Shown in pieces: positions 12,886 through 24,230 of a DNA stretch of 64,000 nucleotides (its first letter is position 1; every line of letters starts with the position of its first letter). Under the pieces are notes generated by a model. That model searched no databases. It saw only the letters and a program-made list of their open reading frames with translations, and had not been told where the DNA came from. Source of the DNA: Heterobilharzia americana. Taxonomy: Eukaryota; Platyhelminthes; Trematoda; Strigeidida; Schistosomatidae. The stretch lies in the NCBI GenBank assembly GCA_944470555.2, contig OX104134.1, positions 104,216,701 through 104,280,700 on the forward strand, given 5' to 3'. Both the position numbers and the translations under genes were made by a program.

Positions 12886-13545
12886 TTAAAGGTGGACCGG
12901 AAGCAGAATTTAAGCTCGGCGAAGGTCACCCAACCAAAACGCAGTACCCAGTTGAGTGCGATTAGAAATACTGGGAAGATAAGAGGCAGAAAAGGAATGC
13001 AACCATGTGAGGTTTAAAAGTAAAGTGAAGCTACAGGTGTGATTAAAGGGTAAATTAAGAGCCTCTTGTCCAATACTCAGCTGGTAACAAAAGTCGTTTC
13101 TTTTATCGAACAGCATGCATGATTCAAGTTAGACCGCCCGCAAATAAATTTATCAATTCACATAGGTATGCAATGAGGAAGCAAGTGTGTATAAGGAGCT
13201 TAGCAAACGTTTACTGGGATTTTAAAACGCATACCAAAGAATTTACGCTACTAAGACAAACTTATTTATTAGCATTGAAATACCCTATCATCTAGTTGGT
13301 TTGTCATCATATTGACATGCATAAATTCCTAACATTAGTGAGTCGGAAAAGTCAGTAACTACTTCGAATTGCTGAAGCCTTTAGCACCCGACAAGTCCAG
13401 TATGAATTATATCCTCAAAAAGAGATGGTCACTAACCGGATACCTTAGTAACTAGTGGTACTACCCACACCTTTTGAATACTTTTGTTCATATTCCCGCG
13501 TCCCATTTGTCTCATGCATTTATCAGTTCCTGTCTACACAGTTGT
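12881..13545. other. no gene recognised
   Basis: No ORF with a recognisable motif. The last part may be the body of the decayed SINE whose ribozyme end is at 13553-13615. Confidence 0.35.
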
Positions 13546-13549
13546 TTTA

Positions 13550-13615
13550 CAAGTCTATCCAGCTAGAGTCCCGAGTAGGACGAAAACATGGGTCCTAGAT
13601 TCCGCTACTTGCTAC
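13550..13615 (+). ncRNA. decayed hammerhead-ribozyme core of an Smα-like SINE
   Basis: The order 'tctatccagct', 'agagtcccgagtaggacgaaa', 'gggtcctagattccgct' matches the catalytic half of the schistosome Smα hammerhead: stem I strand, core box, stem II with loop, then the GAAA box. It is followed by the strand that carries the cleavage site. The first core box should read CTGANGAG; here it is shortened to CTAGAG, so two to three conserved core bases are missing and the copy should not cleave. Stem II (tccc/agga type) and the CGAAA box are kept. Confidence 0.6.
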
Positions 13616-13620
13616 TATCC

Positions 13621-14219
13621 TTCTGGTTAGAAATGGTTTAGGTTTTTGTGTACCTCTAAATGCTCCTTTTATCAACATAAAACCACTGTCAACTTAGTTC
13701 TGTTTAAGTTTATAAAGGTCTGCCTTGGGTGTTAGCGCCGATAGTCTAAGAGGAGACTAGAGAAATGAATAACCAGCAACTCCTACATCGGAAATGAAAT
13801 GATAGATTTTTTGAGTATGGACGCGTGGAAAAATATCTCTATTCCTCCGGAACCATGCGTAGGGGTGCCACAAACGAAATTATTTTTTAATCCCCGAGGT
13901 GAGATTTCGGTATTTCATTGCGCAAACTGACCTACTTAGTGATCCATCCAGTAAGTCACGCTTAGAAAAATCGTAAACACACATTCTTTTTGTCTCTGAT
14001 CACCGGCAGCTGAACTGCCAAGAAACATACTCCAAATTCTTTTCGTCTGATTTGTGAATGACTGAATCAGGAATGTTCCGAGATCAGTCGACACCGGTTT
14101 CATGAAGTTTCTGAGTCATTGTTGACTGTTCAACTCCACACCTCAACATGTTTGCCTACTTCCAAGTTATCTCAGAACTTTTTCAAGATATAGAAGTATT
14201 TTGTGAACAATTTCCTTAT
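13621..14219. other. no gene recognised
   Basis: Unique-looking AT-rich DNA leading into the tandem array, with no ORF of note. Confidence 0.4.
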
Positions 14220-15312
14220 GAATTCTGTCGTTATCCATTCATTTACTTTTATACTGATAATTCACCAATAGATGTGTTCTGTTTTTTCTAAATCAAGTCA
14301 GGTTTCGCTGCATTGCGCAGAAGTACTGCTTCAGTTAGCCGACTTCTGTTTTGATAAAATATGGCTCAGACTTCAACTGACTGGATGATGATGATATTAC
14401 CTTATAATATTTTTATCTTTAAAAATCTGCCCAAATACCAAGATACAGGTGAGTCTGACTGATTAGACTTGAAGAGGCATAAATAAGCATCCCCTTAATT
14501 CAGTGCTAGCCACCATCAAGCATGTAGTATTAAAAACCAAAACTAGGGTTGATGAAATGAATTTACGTAGATTCGTGTGGAGATATCGCTTGTTATAAGC
14601 GATTTCTCGAAAAAATGTGTCGTTCTAGAAATTGAGATAATGGTCAAGATAGGCTAGAAGTTATTTAATTCGGAAGCTTGTGAGAAATGACTGATTTCAA
14701 GGTTGGCATTCATCACTGACTATCACCATTTGGAGAAACCTAGGAGCACTGGACATCTATTTCGTCGTGATATGGGGCCACTTAGAAGTAAGCACTCGCA
14801 ACCTCACCAGGGGTCTGATGAGAAACTGTGATCTGTAAGGTTGACCAAGTTGGAAATGAAGATAGATACTTGCTGATTGTATTGGCTGATGACGGTCATG
14901 CTTCACTGCGAATCGGTAGACGTAAGAAAAATATGAACCATTGGATTCCAATCCAATGGCTGATTGGTTAAAATGCTTATTGCGAGACCTGACCGTCCTG
15001 GGCTCAGTTGCTTGGTGGGCACTGTTGAGAGGTCTCATTCTACGACAGAACAGCTGTTCACTCCCACTTTTTCAACGCTTCATCAACTGATGTTAGTCCA
15101 TGATGAATATTATTTTGATATGCTAGTAGTATATTTTGTATTTTTCAATCTACCTCCATTAACTAGCAATCATTTCAAACAATGGTAGTTTATATCGAAT
15201 GCGAATTATGCATGAAATGAGCATCATTAAATTGTAGTTCCATAGTGACTTTCAAAATAGATCGTATTGGTATGAATTTCTCAAACATCTTTCGTAGATA
15301 GAAGGCTGAGTT
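14220..15312 (+). repeat. tandem array unit, copy 1 of 3 (1093 bp)
   Basis: First unit of a head-to-tail array. It begins at 'gaattctgtcgttatccatt' and ends at 'gatagaaggctgagtt'. It differs from copies 2 and 3 by one T in a short T run near 14250 (four T's instead of five); I noticed no other difference. Internal landmarks are a 10-bp inverted repeat with a 2-nt loop (ccattggatt/aatccaatgg, about 14938-14959), a second hairpin (atcgctt/aagcgat, about 14585-14605), and a SINE-like stretch at about 14955-15130. Confidence 0.95.
14955..15130 (+). mobile_element. decayed tRNA-like SINE inside array unit (repeated at +1094 and +2188)
   Basis: The stretch 'ggctgattggttaaaatgc' is A-box-like, and 'accgtcctgggctcag' about 30 bp later is B-box-like (internal pol III promoter elements). 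Next comes 'gggcactgttgagaggtctc', then 'tctacgacagaacagctgtt'. This follows the order of a second schistosome SINE ribozyme type (core box CTGAGGAG, stem II, CGAAA, then a GGCCGTCC strand), but with several changed core bases. The same stretch sits at about 16049-16224 and 17143-17318. I infer a degenerate hammerhead SINE captured in the unit before it was amplified. Confidence 0.45.
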
Positions 15313-16406
15313 GAATTCTGTCGTTATCCATTCATTTACTTTTTATACTGATAATTCACCAATAGATGTGTTCTGTTTTTTCTAAATCAAGTCAGGTTTC
15401 GCTGCATTGCGCAGAAGTACTGCTTCAGTTAGCCGACTTCTGTTTTGATAAAATATGGCTCAGACTTCAACTGACTGGATGATGATGATATTACCTTATA
15501 ATATTTTTATCTTTAAAAATCTGCCCAAATACCAAGATACAGGTGAGTCTGACTGATTAGACTTGAAGAGGCATAAATAAGCATCCCCTTAATTCAGTGC
15601 TAGCCACCATCAAGCATGTAGTATTAAAAACCAAAACTAGGGTTGATGAAATGAATTTACGTAGATTCGTGTGGAGATATCGCTTGTTATAAGCGATTTC
15701 TCGAAAAAATGTGTCGTTCTAGAAATTGAGATAATGGTCAAGATAGGCTAGAAGTTATTTAATTCGGAAGCTTGTGAGAAATGACTGATTTCAAGGTTGG
15801 CATTCATCACTGACTATCACCATTTGGAGAAACCTAGGAGCACTGGACATCTATTTCGTCGTGATATGGGGCCACTTAGAAGTAAGCACTCGCAACCTCA
15901 CCAGGGGTCTGATGAGAAACTGTGATCTGTAAGGTTGACCAAGTTGGAAATGAAGATAGATACTTGCTGATTGTATTGGCTGATGACGGTCATGCTTCAC
16001 TGCGAATCGGTAGACGTAAGAAAAATATGAACCATTGGATTCCAATCCAATGGCTGATTGGTTAAAATGCTTATTGCGAGACCTGACCGTCCTGGGCTCA
16101 GTTGCTTGGTGGGCACTGTTGAGAGGTCTCATTCTACGACAGAACAGCTGTTCACTCCCACTTTTTCAACGCTTCATCAACTGATGTTAGTCCATGATGA
16201 ATATTATTTTGATATGCTAGTAGTATATTTTGTATTTTTCAATCTACCTCCATTAACTAGCAATCATTTCAAACAATGGTAGTTTATATCGAATGCGAAT
16301 TATGCATGAAATGAGCATCATTAAATTGTAGTTCCATAGTGACTTTCAAAATAGATCGTATTGGTATGAATTTCTCAAACATCTTTCGTAGATAGAAGGC
16401 TGAGTT
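15313..16406 (+). repeat. tandem array unit, copy 2 of 3 (1094 bp)
   Basis: Directly adjoins copy 1. The ORFs it contains (93 codons minus, 74 codons plus) are identical to those in the other copies at exact 1094-bp offsets. This shows identity at DNA level rather than coding constraint. Confidence 0.95.
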
Positions 16407-17500
16407 GAATTCTGTCGTTATCCATTCATTTACTTTTTATACTGATAATTCACCAATAGATGTGTTCTGTTTTTTCTAAATCAAGTCAGGTTTCGCTGCA
16501 TTGCGCAGAAGTACTGCTTCAGTTAGCCGACTTCTGTTTTGATAAAATATGGCTCAGACTTCAACTGACTGGATGATGATGATATTACCTTATAATATTT
16601 TTATCTTTAAAAATCTGCCCAAATACCAAGATACAGGTGAGTCTGACTGATTAGACTTGAAGAGGCATAAATAAGCATCCCCTTAATTCAGTGCTAGCCA
16701 CCATCAAGCATGTAGTATTAAAAACCAAAACTAGGGTTGATGAAATGAATTTACGTAGATTCGTGTGGAGATATCGCTTGTTATAAGCGATTTCTCGAAA
16801 AAATGTGTCGTTCTAGAAATTGAGATAATGGTCAAGATAGGCTAGAAGTTATTTAATTCGGAAGCTTGTGAGAAATGACTGATTTCAAGGTTGGCATTCA
16901 TCACTGACTATCACCATTTGGAGAAACCTAGGAGCACTGGACATCTATTTCGTCGTGATATGGGGCCACTTAGAAGTAAGCACTCGCAACCTCACCAGGG
17001 GTCTGATGAGAAACTGTGATCTGTAAGGTTGACCAAGTTGGAAATGAAGATAGATACTTGCTGATTGTATTGGCTGATGACGGTCATGCTTCACTGCGAA
17101 TCGGTAGACGTAAGAAAAATATGAACCATTGGATTCCAATCCAATGGCTGATTGGTTAAAATGCTTATTGCGAGACCTGACCGTCCTGGGCTCAGTTGCT
17201 TGGTGGGCACTGTTGAGAGGTCTCATTCTACGACAGAACAGCTGTTCACTCCCACTTTTTCAACGCTTCATCAACTGATGTTAGTCCATGATGAATATTA
17301 TTTTGATATGCTAGTAGTATATTTTGTATTTTTCAATCTACCTCCATTAACTAGCAATCATTTCAAACAATGGTAGTTTATATCGAATGCGAATTATGCA
17401 TGAAATGAGCATCATTAAATTGTAGTTCCATAGTGACTTTCAAAATAGATCGTATTGGTATGAATTTCTCAAACATCTTTCGTAGATAGAAGGCTGAGTT
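16407..17500 (+). repeat. tandem array unit, copy 3 of 3 (1094 bp)
   Basis: Last unit. Identity to copy 2 breaks off right after 'aggctgagttg', where sequence continues as 'ctttgagctg' into unique DNA. There is no partial fourth copy. Confidence 0.95.
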
Positions 17501-19988
17501 GCTTTGAGCTGTAATGTAAGTGTGAAGTCACACTATGAGTCATAATTATCTACAATATGTTAAGGCTTTTTTGCAGGTATTGCACATCATCACTGCCTTT
17601 CTTCATCACCTTAAATTATTTTTCTAACTGTTCAGAGTTTCCCCTACTTGCTAATTGTTTCCAGCTATGAATTGCAGTGATGTGAAATGATAAAATCTCC
17701 TGGTGACATAGAATTACATTAATTTCTCACCTTTCGTATATTCTACTGGGTATTGTGAAAAGTGTAAATGAACTTCAAGACGCTATCTTCATGGATCAAA
17801 TTTGTGCTGTAGATAATAATGTTCTCATGAGCTGTAGCGCAAACTTCATTGCATTTTATATAATGTTTAGTCTGACTGTAGTATTTGCGAGTGCGTAGTA
17901 GACATATAGTACATACACTTGTAACTGTTTGCTTACACGGAGATAAAAAGTTCATTGAATAACTGATTAAAATGTAGAAATATACATGCCTAGTCTCAGT
18001 AAAGACTAAGTAGGCTTCTTCTGTTTTACTTGGAAAGCGAAACCTCAACTCATTTACAGTGTATGGCACAGTATTGTATTCTACCTAATAGTGCCCATAC
18101 TTTGAGTTGAAAACTGTCCTAATGTTCTAAAATGTTGTGTGTTTATTACCAACAGTAGTTGTAAAGTTTATATCACAATGTCACTCACCCACTTGCAGTT
18201 TATTCTTTATGGGATAAACCATGCTGAATGCACTTCAGTCCAGACATCGTACAACTGTGTCACTATTCTGTAGGTTCCTTTCTTTGAACATACTCTACCG
18301 TCACGTTCTACTGCTGCTTCAAATTTATCTTATATTAATATAACAAAACTTGTACTCTCTTAACGCTTATTTTCTTTTTAAATGTTGACAATCATTTCCG
18401 TTCATTCCATGAATACGATAACCTGGCTAATCGCAAAATAAAGAACGGGAATATGCCCTTGCACAATGCCTTTGCTATCATTGTTATTGCTATACCCTAT
18501 TTCTTAAAATATGATTTAACGAAAGAGAATGATAATCAACGTGATATCGAAAACAGGGATGGAAATGATGATGAAGTGACATTTTAGTTTTCACATTAAA
18601 AGCATGCCTGACGACTGTCATATTGAGTAATTTCTCACACTTTACATTCATGTGTAGTAGAAAAGCTTTTTTAAAGCAATTAACGATAGAAATAGATAAA
18701 CTAGCTGAGGTTGAATAGTTCCCTTCAACAGATTAACGCTAGCCATTGGACACAAGCTGTAAAAATCAGATCTTGGTTACTCTAAAGCTAAATTCAAGAA
18801 AAAGGCGAATTTTGTAACCATGATTCAGGTATCTAGTCTTTTGAAACCCTTTGATTTTCTTAGGTCCATGCAATCATACGATAAGGTAGGTGGTTATTTT
18901 TCAACAATACTAATCATATCACCCCATCTGGGGAAAAACAACGATTTGAGTATTTTATTGACTATATCTTCAGTACCAAATGAACCCATTTTATCAGTAA
19001 AAAGGAACGTTTATTTTGACTGGTACAACTTTATGTTGCAAAATGCTTTTAAATAATACCCTCTGGTACATAAAGCTCCGGCTACTTTGAAAATTAGATA
19101 AAGTAACTGTGGTATCATACATTCAAGCTACATTAGTAGGGTAACAGAAAATTTTCGAAGTGCTGTCGGTATGCACTGAATGCGTATTTAGTTAATTCAT
19201 CATGACTGAATTCTGAATTGAATGGTTATTGCGAAGTATGCGCTGTAAATACTTGCCCGGAATAAGTCGGTGAACGTCAGACGAGCCTTTGATGTCTGAA
19301 ATAAAACCCCTTCAGTAACCAATATCTGGTGCTTTCACTGGATTATTGGACACAGATTGTTCACCTAAGGGAGTTGGCAAACTAGGATTTTAATCGAGTA
19401 GTCTATATGGGCTCCGCGATCCATAACAGATGAATGGCGTACGAACCTACCTCCGTCAACAACAGCAATTGGAATGCAGTGCATAACAGTGCTGTGTTGT
19501 CTTGTGTATCAGACTTTAAGTTAAAGGCTCGGAGAGTGATCCCTTAGGTTAACGATCTGGTTCAGTACAGGCGTTCAAATTTTATCACAACTTATTTACA
19601 ATTAATGAAGTAGCATGGAAACCAAAGAATCCTATGCACTACCGGAACTTTCCGATAGGCACTCAGAGCTGTATTATGCAAATAAAACTGAGTCATTTCA
19701 TAGTTGCCATTGTTAAATGTGAACTAAACCGTTTTTACGATATCAGACTGAAATTCGTCTTGATTTGCATTCTTTTTTCACTCAGCTGAGACTATGAAAA
19801 GCTTTTCTGCTGATGTAGGCTAGACCCCAAAGATTCACATAGAAGGTCACGCTGAGGTGCTTCAAATAACTTCGGTTGTGAACTCAAAATTGTGTTCTGG
19901 GTGCTCTGATCGATCGGTGCGCTGATGTCGCACTCAGTGCCACAATGAAAGATGCGCTGGTCTAGTGGATTACTGTTACCAGTCGTTT
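17501..19988. other. no gene recognised
   Basis: AT-rich sequence with a few short ORFs (17743-18069 minus, 18820-19056 plus) that show no domain. A SINE-like A-box string ('gctggtctagtggatta') lies just before the gap, near 19957. Confidence 0.4.
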
Positions 19989-20488
19989 NNNNNNNNNNNN
20001 NNNNNNNNNNNNNNNNNNNNNNNNNNNNNNNNNNNNNNNNNNNNNNNNNNNNNNNNNNNNNNNNNNNNNNNNNNNNNNNNNNNNNNNNNNNNNNNNNNNN
20101 NNNNNNNNNNNNNNNNNNNNNNNNNNNNNNNNNNNNNNNNNNNNNNNNNNNNNNNNNNNNNNNNNNNNNNNNNNNNNNNNNNNNNNNNNNNNNNNNNNNN
20201 NNNNNNNNNNNNNNNNNNNNNNNNNNNNNNNNNNNNNNNNNNNNNNNNNNNNNNNNNNNNNNNNNNNNNNNNNNNNNNNNNNNNNNNNNNNNNNNNNNNN
20301 NNNNNNNNNNNNNNNNNNNNNNNNNNNNNNNNNNNNNNNNNNNNNNNNNNNNNNNNNNNNNNNNNNNNNNNNNNNNNNNNNNNNNNNNNNNNNNNNNNNN
20401 NNNNNNNNNNNNNNNNNNNNNNNNNNNNNNNNNNNNNNNNNNNNNNNNNNNNNNNNNNNNNNNNNNNNNNNNNNNNNNNNNNNNNNNN
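19989..20488. other. assembly gap (500 N)
   Basis: Exactly 500 undetermined bases. The round number suggests a fixed-size scaffold placeholder, not a measured distance. ORFs translated across it are meaningless. Confidence 0.99.
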
Positions 20489-21700
20489 AACAGGGATGGT
20501 TTGGTTAGTAAGAATATTTGGTATTCTAGTAAGATTCTGAAATTATGCTTCGGTGACCATATTTCAAACAAGTGTTACCAGCAGATCAGATAGGTTTCAC
20601 TGATATCACTTGTGGGTATGACAAAACCAGATGATCCTCTTCCCTGTTCTGTTCACAAATACACCACAACATTTGCATGATTGAAGAGTCTAACTAATCC
20701 AATACGTGGTCGAAAAGAAGACGTTCTTATTATGAGGTATGAATTATGTAAATAACACTTATTTTGGAAGATAAGAATCCAACCCCTTATTGCCATCTAA
20801 CGGTGACTGAAAATTGTCAACTTAACTCGATATCTTCTCAGATGAATGCAGTTCCAACCCGTAGTTGCAGTTTGAACCAAGTAAGCAAATCTGTAGTCAT
20901 AACCTGGTCATTTGAGGATCTTTTGCCCTATTATACGTGACTTACCCTGGCCACTACATTTTATATATTGTATGCGTAAAAGTGTTTCATCTTAAAAATA
21001 GTATATGACAGTATCATAGTCCTGCGAATCCACCTAATTCAGTATCAGTGCATGGTGGTTTAGGACGAAAAGTCATGACTTATGATATCAAGCAAGTCAA
21101 GAATGATGGTAGAAGCCGACTGGACAGACATTGATAGTGTCACAGCGTATCACAGATCAACTGAAGTTAAGATCTCGGGAATTTAGATTCTTATCCATCT
21201 GTCGGATATTAACACACTCGTCTTATGCTTAAAAAGTCTTTTTCTCGACCCGATTTGTATCTAGTCTGTTCTCACTGCAGGAGTTGCAGACTAGGATGAA
21301 AAGTGTGTTCATTCTGTTTCCATCTATTAGAGACTGCCAAGTCTGTAAATGAGTGCTAAACCAATGGATCTTTTCAATGTTTGGTGCACAAATACTTATG
21401 CCGTGATCCGTTAATCAGAAGTGATGCATCGACTTAATTCATAGAATGCCTGAACCATTATGAATTGAGTTATTATTCATCTGTCCAAACCGTCTGTGTC
21501 ATATAAAAATCTTGGTTGCAGACAATCAAATTCCATTATGTCGACTTTGGTGATCTGAACCGATTAAGATTGAGGTACTATCATATAGTCAAAACTAAGA
21601 AAAATGATGAAACTTGTCGTTCTCTCTTGTAATCTCTGCTTACGCATCCACTGCTTGCACTTCTGAAGTTTAGGCGAGCTCTACAGAAAACTGATTAGAC
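20489..21700. other. no gene recognised
   Basis: No ORF of note and no repeat I can classify. Confidence 0.35.
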
Positions 21701-21709
21701 TGTTAGTTA

Positions 21710-24230
21710 GAGCCAGGTGCTCATATATGTTTGTCACAGTAGGTGATTTCACTACAAAAGTGAGAAGGTTGGGGTCAAGGCGAAAGTTTCTGGAGTGAGA
21801 CTTTTGAAATCGTAGCTTAACAAACTTGTAACGCCCATCACCTGTTACAACTGTGTTCAGACAACTGCCTTTTTAGTGAAACAGTTACTGACGCAACGTT
21901 CATCAATTTCAACTCGGTAGTGGAAACAGACAAATCATATTGCTGTCAGTTATTGTTAGAGAGAGTCTACAGGAGATTGAAACACCTTCTGTAGGAAGTA
22001 TTTCGTCAGTGATCAAACATTGGTTTGAGCACGTGTATGTCTACACGTTAAGAGACAAAGAAAAACTATATCAACAAAACCATTCGAAATGCAGCTCAAA
22101 GATGAGAATACTAAGTTTTTTTCAATGAGGATTTGGCTAGATAGGTATTAGAACAAGACATAGTCACTTGTCCAGATGAAGCCTGACACTATCTCCAGCT
22201 CTCTGTAAAATTGCCTGAAAAACAGTAAGTGGACATCAGAAAGATTAGTGAGGCGGTCATTGGACTTTAGTAGTTTCATTTGAATTAATGCATATTCCAG
22301 AAAGCACTCCTGCAGGCTACGAACACAATGAAAAGCTGAGTCAACTCAAATGTAGACTGACAAAATATTTACGCAATAACCACGAACAGTAGTTGGCAGT
22401 GAAGGATAAACAGGTGGAGAACGCAGCTGTGATAGGTAACAGTTATTTAGAATTATTAGGAGAACTGGATCGAAAAAGGTCGATGGTTAGTGATACTACG
22501 GTGAAGAGTGAGTCCGTGATTTACTTGCAGGTGAAGCACTTCAAGGAACAGTTCGATTTTCCTCTAGCTATTATTCTGTTCCAGTAGGATCCTGAATGGA
22601 ACATTGAGACAAAGCGTCCAGCAAATATAGAAGCCAAAAGTAGTTGTAAATAACCCGAAACGACGAACACCAGTAGGAGCAGATGGGTTAGTCAGTATTG
22701 GAGATCTTTAAGCAAAGCGATGGCAGATTATTGATCTAGTTAACTGAAGTACTCGCTAAAGTATTGAAATAAGATGTGATCCCCTCTAACTTGTCTCAAT
22801 CACTCATATTTTCAGTCCTTAAGAAATCCTTTCTTGATAATCACAGGTAGATGAGTTTGATAGATATAGTGTCCAGGATTCTAGGCTTTATAATAATTAG
22901 ACACCTAAGTAAAGGTTGGAAACACCAAATCCAAGAAAATCAGATAGGATTCAGACCTAGCACCGGTTGTATGACCACATAATTACGCCCCAGGTTTTGA
23001 AGCACGGACACACTGACCAATGACGATACAAGCTGGATTTCTTGACTTGAAGGCGGCATATTATTTAGGTTCTCACTGAAAGGAGTGCTGGATAAGTACA
23101 CAGTAATCCAGCTAAACCCTATGTATGCGTATTAGAACCTGAGATGAGTTGTTAGGTAAGTTGTTTGCCTCGGGTGGTGTTTATAGATGTACTTATGGAA
23201 ATCTCCCTCTCCTCGTTTCTTCTCACAGGAATTGGAGATACCTTAGTAGACCTAAAAGAACATAGATGCCATAATTCTTTTAAGTGAAAGCACCGACAAA
23301 ATGCAGTCTTTTGGATGCCTTCAGTAAAAATTTAAAATTGTTTGAGATGCTCTTCTCATCACCCGGAAGTAAACTGTTGCTCAAGTACTGGTCTTCACTA
23401 GTGCCCAATCTAACAGTAAGGGGTGAAATGGTTGGGCATGTTGACTAGTTCACTTATCTGAGAGGTTGAATCAGCTCTAATAGGTCAGTGGATGGAGAAA
23501 TTCCAATCATCTTTTGAAAAATAAGGCTGATTATGTTACCATCGTCATTTCCGATAACCTGTTAAGAGTTGCATATACTGAGCAGAAGTTGACTGTTTTC
23601 TGCTACACAGTTGTCAAACATAGCCATTAGAGGTAGAGTAAATGAGAAAGCTTTAGATATGTTGACCACCGATGTCCTCGTAGCATCAGCCATGTGTCAT
23701 GCTGTCACCACATCAGTAACATAGAGGTGAGGTGAACAGTTTTAGGGAGAAAAAAGTCACTTGATGGGGTTGCAAAGATTCATCAACTCAGGTGGCTTGA
23801 ACTTGTGTTACATATGCCTGGTCACCGTCTGCCTTAAACCTGAAGTAGGTTCAGGCTGGAAAAGGATCAGAGACGACCAGACACAAACCAGGTATCAGTT
23901 CCTGAAGCCGTTGGTTTTTGTACTGAGTCGTTTTGAGGAATATAGACTTCCCGTTTGCGATCCTCAACATAGCCGAAATCGGTGGTTGAAGACTAGGTGA
24001 TACGGCTCAGAACCAATCTCAGTGGCACAGATATATTCACGTGTTATCTTTATCTTAGTTGTCTTAGTGAGGTTTGTTATTTTCTTATTCCTTCTTGCTC
24101 TCTTTCTATGGGTTTCGCTTACTTCTCCATATATTTCTCTATTTTGGTTGGTGAGCTGAACTGAATTTGTTACCGAATAGGACCGTTACGCAGGAATACT
24201 AGGTCGCATGTTGATTTTGACTTCATTAAA
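21710..24230 (+). mobile_element. old, longer RTE-like retrotransposon copy (endonuclease to 3'UTR), heavily mutated
   Basis: Homology can be followed in order despite many stops and frameshifts. VTVGDFTTKVRRLGSR (about 21734-21785) corresponds to the endonuclease GDFN box. About 22800-22990 covers the RT start (FSVLKKS, DNHR, VSRILG, then QIGFRPSTGC, which matches the family's QAGFRPGRGC block). At about 23015-23060 'LDLKAA' is the RT motif A neighbourhood. The stretch around 23280-23340 resembles LSESTDKMQS after the YADD box. Positions 23761-24000 encode VGSGWKRIRDDQTQTRYQFL, near the ORF end. 3'UTR-like sequence ends near 24215 ('ctaggtcgcatgttgatttt'). It is more diverged than the copy at 10330-11460, so probably older. 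Confidence 0.8.

Noticed and set aside
14757..17376. Three identical 93-codon (minus) and three identical 74-codon (plus) ORFs
   Set aside because: Their identity follows from identical DNA in the tandem units; the two frames overlap antisense and show no domain.
14220..17500. CRISPR-like or terminal-repeat interpretation of the tandem repeats
   Set aside because: Units are about 1.1 kb, directly adjacent and without spacers. The genome is eukaryotic.
19792..20593. ORFs of 191-259 codons
   Set aside because: They cross the 500-N gap; the long open frame is only undetermined sequence.
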